64,000 bases of DNA, from NCBI GenBank assembly GCA_963722905.1, contig CAVROT010000001.1, positions 186,001 to 250,000 on the forward strand. The letters are read 5' to 3'. Each line of letters opens with the position of its first letter. The first letter of the stretch is position 1. The position numbers and the translations under genes are program-made. This DNA is from CAVROT01 sp963722905. Lineage in GTDB: Bacteria; Pseudomonadota; Alphaproteobacteria; Rhodobacterales; Rhodobacteraceae. The notes below the pieces were generated by a model. The model was given only the letters and a program-made list of their open reading frames with translations. It did no database searches and was not told the origin of the DNA. Shown here piece by piece: positions 43,252 through 52,420 of this stretch.

Positions 43252-44232
43252 TCAGGCTTGGGTCGCGGTCATGGCGGGGACCCGCAGGATGCGCGGGACC
43301 TTGAACTCCACGTGTTCTTCCGCCGTCACGACCGGCTCGACGGTCACGTCGTAGCGGGCGGAGACGGCGGCGACGACCTCGTCGATAAGGATCTCGGGGG
43401 CGCTTGCCCCGGCGGTGACGCCAAGAGTGCGGACCCCGTCCAAGGCGCGCCAGTCGATATCGGCAGCCCGTCGGATCAATTGCGCATATCCGCAGCCGGC
43501 GCGCGCACCCACCTCGACGAGCCGGCGCGAATTGCTAGAGTTCGGCGCACCGACGACCAGCATCGCGTCGCAGCGCGGCGCCATCGTCTTCACCGCCTCC
43601 TGCCGGTTGGTGGTGGCATAGCAGATATCGTCCTTGTGCGGGCCGACGATGGCCGGAAACCGCTCGGTCAGGGCGGCCACGACCTGCGCCGTGTCGTCGA
43701 CCGAAAGGGTCGTCTGTGTGATCCACGCCAGCCGGTCCGGGTCGCGCGGCGACAGCGACGCCACGTCCTCGGGCGTCTCGACAAGCAGCACCTCGCCCCG
43801 GGGCAACTGTCCCATGGTCCCCAGTGTTTCGGGGTGGCCGGCGTGGCCGATCATGACCATCTGAAGCCCTGCGGCATGATGACGCTCGGCCTCGATATGA
43901 ACCTTGCTGACCAGAGGGCAGGTCGCGTCGACGTGAATCATCTCGCGCCGCCGCGCCTCGGCCGGGACCGCTTTCGGAACGCCATGGGCGGAGAAGACGA
44001 CAGGACGGTCATCCGGCACCTCGTCCAGATCCTCCACGAACACGGCGCCCCGGTCGCGCAGTCCATCGACGACATAGGCGTTGTGGACGATCTCGTGCCG
44101 CACGTAGACGGGCGCCCCCCACTTTTCGAGAGCCAGTTCCACGATCCTGATGGCCCGGTCCACGCCCGCGCAGAACCCGCGCGGCGCAGCCAGCAGTACT
44201 GTGACGGATTGTCGGTTCGGCAGCGTGTCCAT
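43252..44232 (-). CDS. ispH: 4-hydroxy-3-methylbut-2-enyl diphosphate reductase
   Basis: It performs the last step of the MEP isoprenoid pathway, giving IPP and DMAPP. The 326 residues hold the three iron-sulfur cysteines: Cys21 in APRGFCAGVDRA, Cys105 in DATCPLVSK and Cys204 in DDICYATTNRQ. The catalytic EIVHN (HEIVHNAYVV near 46) and NSSNS (GAPNSSNSRRL) motifs are intact. It is monocistronic on the minus strand. Confidence 0.96.
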   Translation of the reverse strand: MDTLPNRQSVTVLLAAPRGFCAGVDRAIRIVELALEKWGAPVYVRHEIVHNAYVVDGLRDRGAVFVEDLDEVPDDRPVVFSAHGVPKAVPAEARRREMIHVDATCPLVSKVHIEAERHHAAGLQMVMIGHAGHPETLGTMGQLPRGEVLLVETPEDVASLSPRDPDRLAWITQTTLSVDDTAQVVAALTERFPAIVGPHKDDICYATTNRQEAVKTMAPRCDAMLVVGAPNSSNSRRLVEVGARAGCGYAQLIRRAADIDWRALDGVRTLGVTAGASAPEILIDEVVAAVSARYDVTVEPVVTAEEHVEFKVPRILRVPAMTATQA

Positions 44233-44403
44233 GGCGGCACTCCACAGGCCTGGGCGCGGTCCCGGGTCTAGGACGGCCGGGCGGCAGGGTAAAGCCGGGC
44301 GACCGGTGGCCCGCGTCGCAGGCGCCGTCTGACGTGCTGCCTTGCCTCGACGGTCTTCGCGGTGGCACCGCCGTCACGAGACGCGACAGCGGCGGCAGGG
44401 CCG

Positions 44404-45000
44404 TCAGGCACCGTCGGCATGTTCGCGGTTGAAGCGGACCTCGCGCGATTCCTCACGGGTGTCGCGCGGCTCGCGCGGGGGGCGGCCGATGACGTCCTTC
44501 AGTTCGTCGAGCTCGATGAAGTTGTCGGCCTGGCGGCGCAGCTCGTCGGCGATCATCGGGGGCTGGCTGCGGATGGTGCTGACCACCGACACCCGGACGC
44601 CGGCGCGCTGCAACGCCTCGACAAGCGGCCGGAAATCGCCGTCGCCCGAGAACAGGACGGCGTGGTCGAGCCGGGGCGCAAGCTCCATGGCGTCGACGCA
44701 AAGCTCGATATCCATGTTGCCCTTGACCTTACGCCGTCCCTGACTGTCGGTATACTCCTTGGCCGGTTTGGTAACCATGGAATAGCCGTTGTAATGCAGC
44801 CAGTCGACAAGCGGCCGGATCGGCGAATAATCCTCGTTCTCCAGCAGGGCGGTATAGTAGAAAGCGCGCAACAGCTTGCCGCGGCGCATGAATTCCTGAC
44901 GAAGCAGCTTGTAGTCGATGTCGAACCCCAGGGCCTTCGCAGCGGCATAGAGATTCGAGCCGTCTATGAACAAGGCGAGCCGTTCGTCGCGGTAAAACAT
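44404..45000 (-). CDS. NYN-domain (LabA/DUF88) putative nuclease
   Basis: NYN proteins have a PIN-like fold and are thought to be metal-dependent RNases. The 198 residues show Asp13 in LALFIDGSNLYAA, Asp97 and Asp103 in GNMDIELCVDAM and Asp120/122 in VLFSGDGDFRPLVEAL, the expected acidic cluster. STIRSQPPMIADELRRQAD completes the fold. The C-terminal 25 residues are charged and probably disordered. The start at 45000 is family-like (MFYRDERLALFIDGSN). It has no linked toxin or antitoxin partner here. Confidence 0.88.
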   Translation of the reverse strand: MFYRDERLALFIDGSNLYAAAKALGFDIDYKLLRQEFMRRGKLLRAFYYTALLENEDYSPIRPLVDWLHYNGYSMVTKPAKEYTDSQGRRKVKGNMDIELCVDAMELAPRLDHAVLFSGDGDFRPLVEALQRAGVRVSVVSTIRSQPPMIADELRRQADNFIELDELKDVIGRPPREPRDTREESREVRFNREHADGA

Positions 45001-45700
45001 TAAATCGATCCTCTCAAATAGCCCCCGTGGCCCGACGGCCAACCGATTGGAAGGCAACTGCCGTTAACCGCGACGGTGCGCAATCATGAAAGTGAATGAA
45101 TGGCTGCGCAAGCGGTTAACGCCACGACCCCCCTGACGGATAGGTGATCGCCACGGGCGAGAAATCAAGTGTCGACGGACGACCCTAAGGCGAAAGTGTG
45201 GACCGGTTGTCCCTCGGCCGGCCGTGGTCCCGCGGCGGCCCCGTTTATGCTGTCGCTTCGGCGCGACGCACGCTGTCATCGGCAAGGCCGCGCCGGTCCG
45301 GAATAATGCCGGATTCGTTGGCGTTCGGTCCCGATGGCATCGCCGGTTCGCTCTCCTTTACGCGGGTCCGTTTTGGGCGGCGCAAGAGGCGCAAGAAATG
45401 TATCTGGTCGCGGGAAATTGACGGACAGCCGGCGAGGTCAATCGGCACCCCATGCAGGCTGAGAAGGCGGCGGGCCTGGAGGACAGGACCCGATCGCCCG
45501 GCGCAGGCGAACGCGGCATGTCGCCGCGTCTGCGCGGACGACGGACCGGGAGCTGCGCCATGCCGGGTCGGGCGGACTTGCAAGACGCCGGGTCCGGGCT
45601 TAGATGATTGCGCTTCCCGCACAGGGCGTGACGACGCATCGCCGGCCTGTCCCCCGACGATGCGGCCGGGCGTCCCCGCCGACAGGATATGGAGTGCTCG
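45001..45700. other. 700-bp intergenic region before rpoZ
   Basis: This is the largest gap without any gene. It holds an eight-base inverted repeat, GTTAACCG at 45063-45070 and CGGTTAAC at 45112-45119, in a comparatively A/T-rich stretch (45001-45120), probably regulatory for the NYN gene. Short A/T-richer patches recur near 45300-45420. Open frames here have no family-like content. A small RNA could be encoded, but I could not fold one convincingly. Confidence 0.4.
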
Positions 45701-46054
45701 ATGGCCCGTGTGACCGTAGAAGATTGCGTCGACAAGGTTCCCAACAGGTTCGATCTGGTGATGCTCGCCGCTCACCGCGCGCGCGAGATCGCTTCGGGCA
45801 GCCCGGCGACCATCGACCGGGACAACGACAAGAACCCCGTCGTGGCCCTGCGCGAGATCGCCGAAGAGACGCAGCAGGCCGACGACCTGCGCGAGCGCAT
45901 GATCGAAAGCCACCAGACCCAGATCGAGGTGGACGAGCCCGAGGACGACCAGATGGCGCTCCTCATGGGCGCCGAGGCCGACCGCCCGGCCGAGAACGAC
46001 ATGTCCGAGGAGAACCTGCTGCGCGCCCTGATGGAAGCGCAGGGCCAGCCCTGA
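45701..46054 (+). CDS. rpoZ: RNA polymerase omega subunit
   Basis: Omega helps assemble RNA polymerase and forms part of a ppGpp site. The 117-residue product starts MARVTVEDCVDKVPNRFDLVML, the classic omega opening, followed by AAHRAREIASG and DKNPVVALREIAE. The acidic C-terminal tail is normal for alphaproteobacteria. GGAG nine bases upstream sets the start at 45701. It is four bases ahead of the next start codon, which fits an rpoZ-rsh operon linking polymerase to ppGpp synthesis. Confidence 0.96.
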   Translation: MARVTVEDCVDKVPNRFDLVMLAAHRAREIASGSPATIDRDNDKNPVVALREIAEETQQADDLRERMIESHQTQIEVDEPEDDQMALLMGAEADRPAENDMSEENLLRALMEAQGQP

Positions 46055-46058
46055 CGCG

Positions 46059-48395
46059 ATGGACCGCGGCGCGCCCGGGCATCGCACGTCGGACGGGTCG
46101 CGCACTGCGCCCGCTGCTGACGAGCCTGTCGTGGGCGCTGCGGCCTCCACGCGCCCCGCTCTGGCCGACGCGGCAATCATGACCGTGTCGGCGCGGTCAG
46201 CGGACGGGATCGGCGGCGCCGCGGGCGGTAGCGGGATATCGGTCGCCTCTGTCTCCGCCGGGCCCGAAGAGGACGGCGACGGGGCCACAGCGTTGATCGC
46301 GCTGGCCCGCAGCTACAACCCGTCCGCCGATGCCGACCTGATCGCCCGCGCCTACGCATACGGCGCGCGCAAGCACGAGGGCCAGTTCCGCCATTCGGGC
46401 GAGCCCTATTTCACCCATCCCGTCGCCGTCGCCACCATCCTGGCCGAGATGCGGCTGGACGATGCGACCCTCGTGACTGCATTGCTGCACGACACCATCG
46501 AGGACACATCCTCGACCTACAGCGGGGTCGCCAGGTCCTTTGGCGCAGGCATCGCCGAGCTTGTGGACGGCGTCACCAAGCTGACCAACCTGCAGCTGAA
46601 CTCGACCGAGACCAAGCAGGCCGAGAATTTTCGCAAGCTTTTCATGGCGATGTCGAAGGACATGCGCGTGATCCTGGTCAAGCTTGCCGACCGGCTGCAC
46701 AACATGCGCACGATCCGCTGGCAGAAGGCCGACAGCCAGATCCGCAAGGCGCGCGAAACGATGGACATCTACGCGCCGCTGGCCGGCCGCATGGGCATGC
46801 AGTGGATGCGAGAAGAGCTTGAGGACATGGCCTTCCAGGTCCTCAATCCCGACGCCCGCAGCTCGATCATCCGGCGGTTCATCACGCTCCAGCGCGAGAC
46901 CGGCGACGTGATCGACAAGATCAATGCCGACATCCGCGCCGAACTGGCCCGCATCGGCACCACGGGCGAGGTCTACGGCCGGGCGAAGAAACCGTTCTCG
47001 ATCTGGCGCAAGATGGAGGAGAAGAAGATCGGCTTCTCCCGGCTGTCCGACATCTACGGCTTTCGCGTGATCGTCGGGACCGAGGCCGAATGCTATGCCG
47101 TGCTGGGGGCGATCCATCAGCGCTGGCGGGCGGTGCCGGGTCGGTTCAAGGACTACATCAGCCAGCCCAAGTCCAACGGCTACCGCTCGATCCACACCAC
47201 CGTCTCGGGCCGGGACGGCAAGCGGGTCGAGGTGCAGATCCGCACCCGCCAGATGCACGAGGTTGCCGAGGCGGGCGTCGCCGCGCACTGGTCCTACCGT
47301 GACGGCCGGCCGGTGGCGAACCCCTTCGCCGTCGATCCCGCGCGCTGGGTCGCGTCCCTGAACGAGGCGTTCGACGGCGCGGAGGGACACGAGGAGTTCC
47401 TGGAGGCGGTCAAGCTGGAGATGTACCAGGACCAGGTCTTCTGCTTCACCCCCAAGGGCGAGGTCGTGAAGCTGCCCAAGGGCGCCACGCCGCTGGACTA
47501 TGCCTATGCCATCCATACCCGCATCGGCGACCGCTGCGTCGGCGCCAAGGTGGACGCGCTGCGCGTGCCGCTCTGGACACGGCTCAAGAACGGCCAGTCG
47601 GTCGAGATCATCACCGCCGAGGGGCAGCGCCCGCAGGCCAGCTGGATGGAGATCGCGGCCACCGGCAAGGCCCGCACCGCCATCCGGCGCAGCCTGCGCG
47701 AGGAAGACCGCGCGCGCCTGGTGCGGGTGGGGGGCGAGCTGGGGCGCGTCGCCTTCGACGGGATCGGCAAGCGCATGACGGACAAGGCGCTGCGCACCGC
47801 CGCGCGGCAGCTGGGCCTGCCGGACGCCGAAGAGCTTCTGGCGCGTCTGGGGTCGGCAGAGATCACCACGCGCGAGATGCTCCAGCGGCTCTACCCCGAG
47901 CTGTCGTCGCGGACTGAATTCGACGTCGACGCCGCGGCGGCCATCGTCGGCCTCGATCCGGGTGCGGCCTATCTGCGCGCCGGCTGCTGCCAGCCGGTCC
48001 CGGGCGAACGGATCGTCGGCATCGCCTACCGCGGGCAGGGCGTGCGGATCCACGCCATCGATTGCCCCGTGCTGGTCGACTACGAGGATCGCACCGACCT
48101 GTGGATCGACGTGCACTGGCACGCCGGGTCCCATCCGCCGGTCCACACCGTCGGTTTCGACCTTACGATCACCAACGACGCAGGTGTCCTGGGGCGCATC
48201 TGCAGCCTGATCGGGTCGCAGAAGGCCAACATTTCGGACCTGCATTTCTCGGACCGCAAGCAGGATTTCTACCGCCTGCTGATTGACGTCGACTTGCGTG
48301 ACGTCGAGCATCTTCATGCGGTGCGGCTGGCCCTGGAGGCCGACGGCGACGTCGCTTCCGTCCGGCGGCACCGCGACGTCGCCCGCAAGCCCTGA
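46059..48395 (+). CDS. Bifunctional (p)ppGpp synthetase/hydrolase (Rel/Spo homolog)
   Basis: It makes and degrades the stringent-response alarmone. With the ATG at 46059 the protein has 778 residues: an HD hydrolase domain with RHSGEPYFTHP and HDTIEDT (His144, Asp145), a synthetase domain (GFSRLSDIYGFRVIV, RFKDYISQPKSNGYRSIHT, EVQIRT), then TGS (FCFTPKGEVVKLPKGATPLDYAY) and ACT (VHTVGFDLTITNDAGVLGRI). Both activities look intact. The first 77 residues are low-complexity and atypical; an ATG at 46179 would remove 40 of them. The start four bases after rpoZ favours the long form only weakly. Confidence 0.93.
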   Translation: MDRGAPGHRTSDGSRTAPAADEPVVGAAASTRPALADAAIMTVSARSADGIGGAAGGSGISVASVSAGPEEDGDGATALIALARSYNPSADADLIARAYAYGARKHEGQFRHSGEPYFTHPVAVATILAEMRLDDATLVTALLHDTIEDTSSTYSGVARSFGAGIAELVDGVTKLTNLQLNSTETKQAENFRKLFMAMSKDMRVILVKLADRLHNMRTIRWQKADSQIRKARETMDIYAPLAGRMGMQWMREELEDMAFQVLNPDARSSIIRRFITLQRETGDVIDKINADIRAELARIGTTGEVYGRAKKPFSIWRKMEEKKIGFSRLSDIYGFRVIVGTEAECYAVLGAIHQRWRAVPGRFKDYISQPKSNGYRSIHTTVSGRDGKRVEVQIRTRQMHEVAEAGVAAHWSYRDGRPVANPFAVDPARWVASLNEAFDGAEGHEEFLEAVKLEMYQDQVFCFTPKGEVVKLPKGATPLDYAYAIHTRIGDRCVGAKVDALRVPLWTRLKNGQSVEIITAEGQRPQASWMEIAATGKARTAIRRSLREEDRARLVRVGGELGRVAFDGIGKRMTDKALRTAARQLGLPDAEELLARLGSAEITTREMLQRLYPELSSRTEFDVDAAAAIVGLDPGAAYLRAGCCQPVPGERIVGIAYRGQGVRIHAIDCPVLVDYEDRTDLWIDVHWHAGSHPPVHTVGFDLTITNDAGVLGRICSLIGSQKANISDLHFSDRKQDFYRLLIDVDLRDVEHLHAVRLALEADGDVASVRRHRDVARKP

Positions 48396-48670
48396 TTCGG
48401 CATGCCTGCGAGGCCCGCATGCGTACGCCCCGATCCCTCCGGGCCATGAATCGGATTGGCAGCTGTCGCAGCGCGCCCGTCTTCGCCATCCCGGCGCCGT
48501 ATCCATCGCCGGAAAAAAGGGTTCGCGACATGGCCCTGCGAGGTCCGACCGGACGGGAGCGACGGTTCCGTTAGCCAAACATTCAAAATAGATCCGGTAT
48601 ACACGGTGTGGGGGGGGCGGCATCCCCGGGACGCGCGGGCTCCGGCCCCCGCAGCAAGGGGCGATGACGG

Positions 48671-49408
48671 GTGTTCAGGCGGCGCAGACCCAGGAGCTAC
48701 ATGCAGTTGGCGGGCGACGCGGTCTATCCCCGCGGCGGCTGGCGCCGCGCACTTCGCTACATGGCCTACCGCCTGCGAAGGTTGCCGGATCCCGCGCACA
48801 AGATCGCGCGCGGCATCTCCGCAGGGGTCTTCACCTCGTTCACACCGTTCTTCGGGCTGCACTTCCTGATCGCGGTCGGCGTGGCGTGGATGTTGCGCGG
48901 CAACGTGATCGCGGCATTGCTGGGAACCTTCGTGGGCAACCCGCTCACGCTGCCGATCATCGCCGGAGTCTCGGTCGAGCTGGGGTCGTGGGCGCTGGGG
49001 GCGACATATTCCATGCCGCTCACTCAGACGGTCGGCGCCTTCAGCGACGTGTCGGTCGAACTGTGGGAGAACACGCGCGCCGTCTTCACCGGCGAGGTGG
49101 CGCATTGGGGTCAGGTGATCGACTTCATGGACCGGGTGTTCCTGCCCTATCTCGTGGGTGGCGTGCCCCTGGGCATCCTCGCCGGCATCGTGGCATACGC
49201 GATCTCGCGCCCGACGCTGGGTGCCTATCAGAAGGCCCGCGCCGGCGTAATGCGCAAACGGCTGGAAAAGCGCCGTGCCGAGGTCGCCGCCCGGGTCGAG
49301 GCCGCGGCCGCCGCGGTCGCGTCCCGGACCGCCGCGACGGTGCCAGCCTCGCGCCGCAAGCCGCGACGCACGTCGCCGTTCAAGCCCGCATCGAAAGGCC
49401 CGACATGA
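48671..49408 (+). CDS. DUF2062 membrane protein
   Basis: The 245-residue inner-membrane protein has a conserved DUF2062 core: PDPAHKIARGISAGVFTSFTP, FFGLHFLIAVGVAWMLRGN and GTFVGNPLTLPIIAGVSVELG. A further membrane segment lies at FLPYLVGGVPLGILAGIVAYAIS. The Arg/Ala-rich tail after about residue 195 is probably a cytoplasmic coiled coil. The family function is unknown. The start is GTG, and the stop overlaps pdxJ by ATGA. It is regularly found between rsh and pdxJ in Rhodobacterales. Confidence 0.88.
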   Translation: MFRRRRPRSYMQLAGDAVYPRGGWRRALRYMAYRLRRLPDPAHKIARGISAGVFTSFTPFFGLHFLIAVGVAWMLRGNVIAALLGTFVGNPLTLPIIAGVSVELGSWALGATYSMPLTQTVGAFSDVSVELWENTRAVFTGEVAHWGQVIDFMDRVFLPYLVGGVPLGILAGIVAYAISRPTLGAYQKARAGVMRKRLEKRRAEVAARVEAAAAAVASRTAATVPASRRKPRRTSPFKPASKGPT

Positions 49409-50166
49409 CCGCTGCCCGCCCCCTGCGCCTCGGCGTGAACATCGACCACGTGGCAACCGTGCGCAACGCGCGCGGCGGCGACGTCCCCGACCCGCTGCGT
49501 GCCGCCCTGGCCGCGCAGGAGGCGGGCGCCGACGGCATCACCGCACATCTGCGCGAGGACAGGCGCCATATTCGCGACGCCGACATCGAGGCGCTGGCAG
49601 GCGGGCTGAGGGTCCCGCTGAACTTCGAGATGGCGGCAACGGACGAGATGCAGCGGCTCGCGCTGCGCTACCGCCCGCACGCCGTCTGCATCGTCCCCGA
49701 GCGGCGCGAAGAACGCACGACCGAGGGCGGGCTGGAGGTCGCCCGCGACGAGAACCGGCTGGCCCATTTCATCGCGCCGCTGGCCGGGGCCGGATGCCGC
49801 GTGTCGATCTTCGTCGCCGCCGACCGGGCCCAGGTGACGGCGGCGCACCGGATCGGCGCCGCCGTGGTCGAACTGCACACCGGCGCCTATTGCGACGCCC
49901 ATGCCGAGGGCCGCACTGCCGACCGCGACGCCGAACTCGTGCGCCTGACCGACATGGCCGCCTTCGCCGACGACCTGGGCCTGGAGGTCCATGCAGGCCA
50001 CGGGCTCACCTACGGCTGCGTGCCCCCCATCGCCGCTCTGCCGCAGGTGGTCGAGCTGAACATCGGCCATTTCCTGATCGGCGAGGCGATCTTTCACGGT
50101 CTCGCCCCCGCCATCCACGAGATGCGCCGCGTGATGGACGCCGCGCGGACCGGCAGCGCGGCGTGA
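49405..50166 (+). CDS. pdxJ: Pyridoxine 5'-phosphate synthase
   Basis: It condenses 1-deoxyxylulose 5-phosphate with aminoacetone phosphate in DXP-dependent vitamin B6 synthesis. The 253-residue TIM barrel begins RLGVNIDHVATVRNARGGDV, with the catalytic Asn/His. It continues ADGITAHLREDRRHI, VPLNFEMAATDEM, VCIVPERREERTTEGGL, ELHTGAYCDA and VHAGHGLTYGC. All phosphate- and substrate-binding motifs are recognisable. The start overlaps the DUF2062 stop (ATGA). Confidence 0.96.
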   Translation: MTAARPLRLGVNIDHVATVRNARGGDVPDPLRAALAAQEAGADGITAHLREDRRHIRDADIEALAGGLRVPLNFEMAATDEMQRLALRYRPHAVCIVPERREERTTEGGLEVARDENRLAHFIAPLAGAGCRVSIFVAADRAQVTAAHRIGAAVVELHTGAYCDAHAEGRTADRDAELVRLTDMAAFADDLGLEVHAGHGLTYGCVPPIAALPQVVELNIGHFLIGEAIFHGLAPAIHEMRRVMDAARTGSAA

Positions 50167-50371
50167 CATCGGCGCGGTGGCCACGCTGTCGACATCGCGC
50201 CCCAGCGATCCCGGCGCCGGATCCGTGGCGGGGCGCCGGCCGCGTTTCGAGACGGGGCACGAGATCCGGCAGGTCCGTGCGCCGGAGACCGCCGGTACGC
50301 GGCGCCGCGGGGCGCGACGCGTTCTCGGCGTATCGGGGCGACGCCGGTCCGTCACGGGACGTGCGCGCTTC

Positions 50372-50803
50372 ATGATCCTTGGAATCGGTACCGACCTTGC
50401 CAACATCGAACGGATAGAAGCGACGCTCGCCCGGTTCGGCGACAGGTTCCGCCACCGGGTCTTTACCGATACCGAGCTGCGCCGCGCGAACCGCCGCGCG
50501 GGACAGGAAGCGGCCACGCTGGCCAAGCGCTGGGCGGCCAAGGAGGCGTGCTCGAAGGCGCTGGGGACCGGATTGCGAATGGGAATCGCCTGGCGGGAGA
50601 TGGCTGTCACGAACCTGCCGACGGGACAGCCCGTCATGGTCGTCACCGGATGGGCCGCGGGGCGGCTGGCCGCGATGACGCCGCCCGGCCACCGCGCCGT
50701 CGTCCACGTGTCCCTGACCGACGACCACCCATGGGCGCAGGCCTTCGCGGTGATCGAGGCGGTCCCGGACGCGGCGACACAGGTGCGCGCCCCTCAGTCC
50801 TGA
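50372..50803 (+). CDS. acpS: Holo-[acyl-carrier-protein] synthase
   Basis: It transfers 4'-phosphopantetheine from CoA to acyl carrier protein. The 143 residues start MILGIGTDLANIERIEATLA, with the conserved metal-binding Asp8, and contain KRWAAKEACSKALGTGLRMG with the second metal Glu. VVHVSLTDDHPWAQAFAVIE closes the fold. Length is normal. The frame is open upstream, but the ATG at 50372 gives the family start. It lies in the pdxJ-acpS-lepB-rnc-era order. Confidence 0.94.
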   Translation: MILGIGTDLANIERIEATLARFGDRFRHRVFTDTELRRANRRAGQEAATLAKRWAAKEACSKALGTGLRMGIAWREMAVTNLPTGQPVMVVTGWAAGRLAAMTPPGHRAVVHVSLTDDHPWAQAFAVIEAVPDAATQVRAPQS

Positions 50804-50951
50804 TCGCCCGGCCTCCATCGGGTCGGTATCCACGCCACAGCGCGATGCCCGCGCCGGTCGGGGACGATCTGCGGGCAACGGGGCCGTCGCTTGACAGAGA
50901 AGCGCCCCCCGCCCATGTAGCGCGGGCATTTCCTACCGGGGCGGACTGACG

Positions 50952-51740
50952 ATGGCGGCACGTGCCGAAACGAAGGACGGCATATTCGAGACCGTCAAGA
51001 CCGTCGTCTACGCCCTGCTGATCGCCGGCGTCTTCCGCACCCTGTTCTTTCAGCCGTTCTGGATCCCCTCGGGGTCCATGAAGGACACGCTCCTCGTTGG
51101 CGATTTCCTCTTTGTCAACAAGATGGCCTACGGCTATTCGCAGCATTCCTGCCCGTTCTCGCTATGCAGCTTCATCGACGGCCGGTGGTTCGGGTCAGAG
51201 CCCGACCGCGGCGACGTCGTCGTGTTCCGCCACCCGACGCAGGGCACCGACTTCATCAAGCGGCTGGTTGGCCTGCCGGGCGACAGCGTCCAGGTGAAGG
51301 ACGGGCTGCTCTACATCAACGGAACGGTCGCCCCGCAGGAGCCCGACGGGACCTTCACCGAGGTCTTCGACCGTCAGGGCCCGTCGGGCAATCTGCCGCA
51401 ATGCGCCAACGCCGGGGTCGGCCTGGGCGGTGTCTGCGAAAAGCCGCGCTTCACCGAGACGCTGCCGAACGGGGTCAGCCATGACGTGCTGAACATCCGC
51501 GAAGGCGGGCTGGACAACACGCCGGTCTACAACGTTCCCGCCGGGACCTACTTCTTCATGGGCGACAACCGCGACAACTCCATCGACAGCCGCGTGCCGC
51601 AGAATGCCCAGGGCGTCGGTTACGTCCCGTTCGAGAACCTCATCGGGCGCGCGGACCGCGTGATGTTCTCGTCGGCGGGACGCTCCATGCTCTTCTTCTG
51701 GACATGGCGGCCCGACCGGTTCTTCGAGAAGATCGCGTGA
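50952..51740 (+). CDS. lepB: Signal peptidase I
   Basis: It cleaves signal peptides of exported proteins at the inner membrane. The 262 residues have one N-terminal membrane anchor (TVVYALLIAGVFRTLFF), nucleophile Ser42 in IPSGSMKDTLLVGD and general base Lys103 in FIKRLVGLPGD, plus the GDNRDNSIDSR box. A second hydrophobic cluster near the C terminus (SMLFFWTWRPDRFF) is typical of alphaproteobacterial LepB. Its stop overlaps rnc by GTGA. Confidence 0.96.
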   Translation: MAARAETKDGIFETVKTVVYALLIAGVFRTLFFQPFWIPSGSMKDTLLVGDFLFVNKMAYGYSQHSCPFSLCSFIDGRWFGSEPDRGDVVVFRHPTQGTDFIKRLVGLPGDSVQVKDGLLYINGTVAPQEPDGTFTEVFDRQGPSGNLPQCANAGVGLGGVCEKPRFTETLPNGVSHDVLNIREGGLDNTPVYNVPAGTYFFMGDNRDNSIDSRVPQNAQGVGYVPFENLIGRADRVMFSSAGRSMLFFWTWRPDRFFEKIA

Positions 51741-52420
51741 CGCAGGCGGCGGACCGGGCCGCCTTCGCCGCGCGGCTGGGGCATGGGTTCGCCGATCCCG
51801 ACCTGCTGGCGCGGGCGCTGACCCACGGCTCGATCTCGACCGTGACGCGCCCCGACAACCAGCGGCTCGAGTTCCTGGGCGACCGGGTGCTGGGCCTGGT
51901 GATGGCCGAGGCGTTGCTGCGCGCCGACCCGGACGCGCCCGAGGGCCTGCTGGCCCCGCGCTACAACGCGCTGGTCCGCAAGGAGACCTGCGCCGAGATA
52001 GCGACAGCCTGCGATCTGGGGGCCGTCCTGCGACTGGGGCGGTCCGAGATGATGTCCGGGGGGCGGCGCAAGGCGGCGCTGCTGGGCGACGCGATGGAGG
52101 CGGTGATCGCGGCGGTCTACCTCGATGCGGGACTGGATGCGGCGCGCAGGGTGATCCTGCGGCTCTGGTCGCCGCGCATCGCGTCGGTGGCCGATGACGC
52201 GCGCGACGCCAAGACCGCCTTGCAGGAATGGGCGCAGGCGCGGGGACAGACGCCGCCCGCCTACGTGGAGGTCGCGCGCGCCGGACCCGATCACGCCCCA
52301 CGCTTCACCATCGAGGCGCGGCTGGCCAGCGGCGAGGCCGCTCAGGCCCAGGCGACGGCCAAGCGGGTGGCCGAGCAAGCCGCCGCCAAGGCCCTCCTTG
52401 ACCGGGTGCTGACCGAATGA
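51737..52420 (+). CDS. rnc: Ribonuclease III
   Basis: It cleaves double-stranded RNA in rRNA maturation and small-RNA regulation. The 227-residue product has the signature NQRLEFLGDRVLG at 41-53 and the second acidic pair Asp118/Glu121 in LLGDAMEAVIAAVYLDAG. A C-terminal dsRNA-binding domain follows (DAKTALQEWAQARGQTPPAY onward). The start is the GTG at 51737 overlapping lepB, giving MTQAADRAAFAARLGH. It overlaps era by ATGA. Confidence 0.96.
   Translation: MTQAADRAAFAARLGHGFADPDLLARALTHGSISTVTRPDNQRLEFLGDRVLGLVMAEALLRADPDAPEGLLAPRYNALVRKETCAEIATACDLGAVLRLGRSEMMSGGRRKAALLGDAMEAVIAAVYLDAGLDAARRVILRLWSPRIASVADDARDAKTALQEWAQARGQTPPAYVEVARAGPDHAPRFTIEARLASGEAAQAQATAKRVAEQAAAKALLDRVLTE

Noticed and set aside
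45245..46288. Long minus-strand frame spanning the rpoZ region
   Set aside because: Opposite rpoZ, without motifs or start signals.
46197..48623. Open frame of about 800 codons on the minus strand opposite the ppGpp synthetase gene
   Set aside because: No recognisable domain; it follows the codon-position GC pattern of the plus-strand gene.
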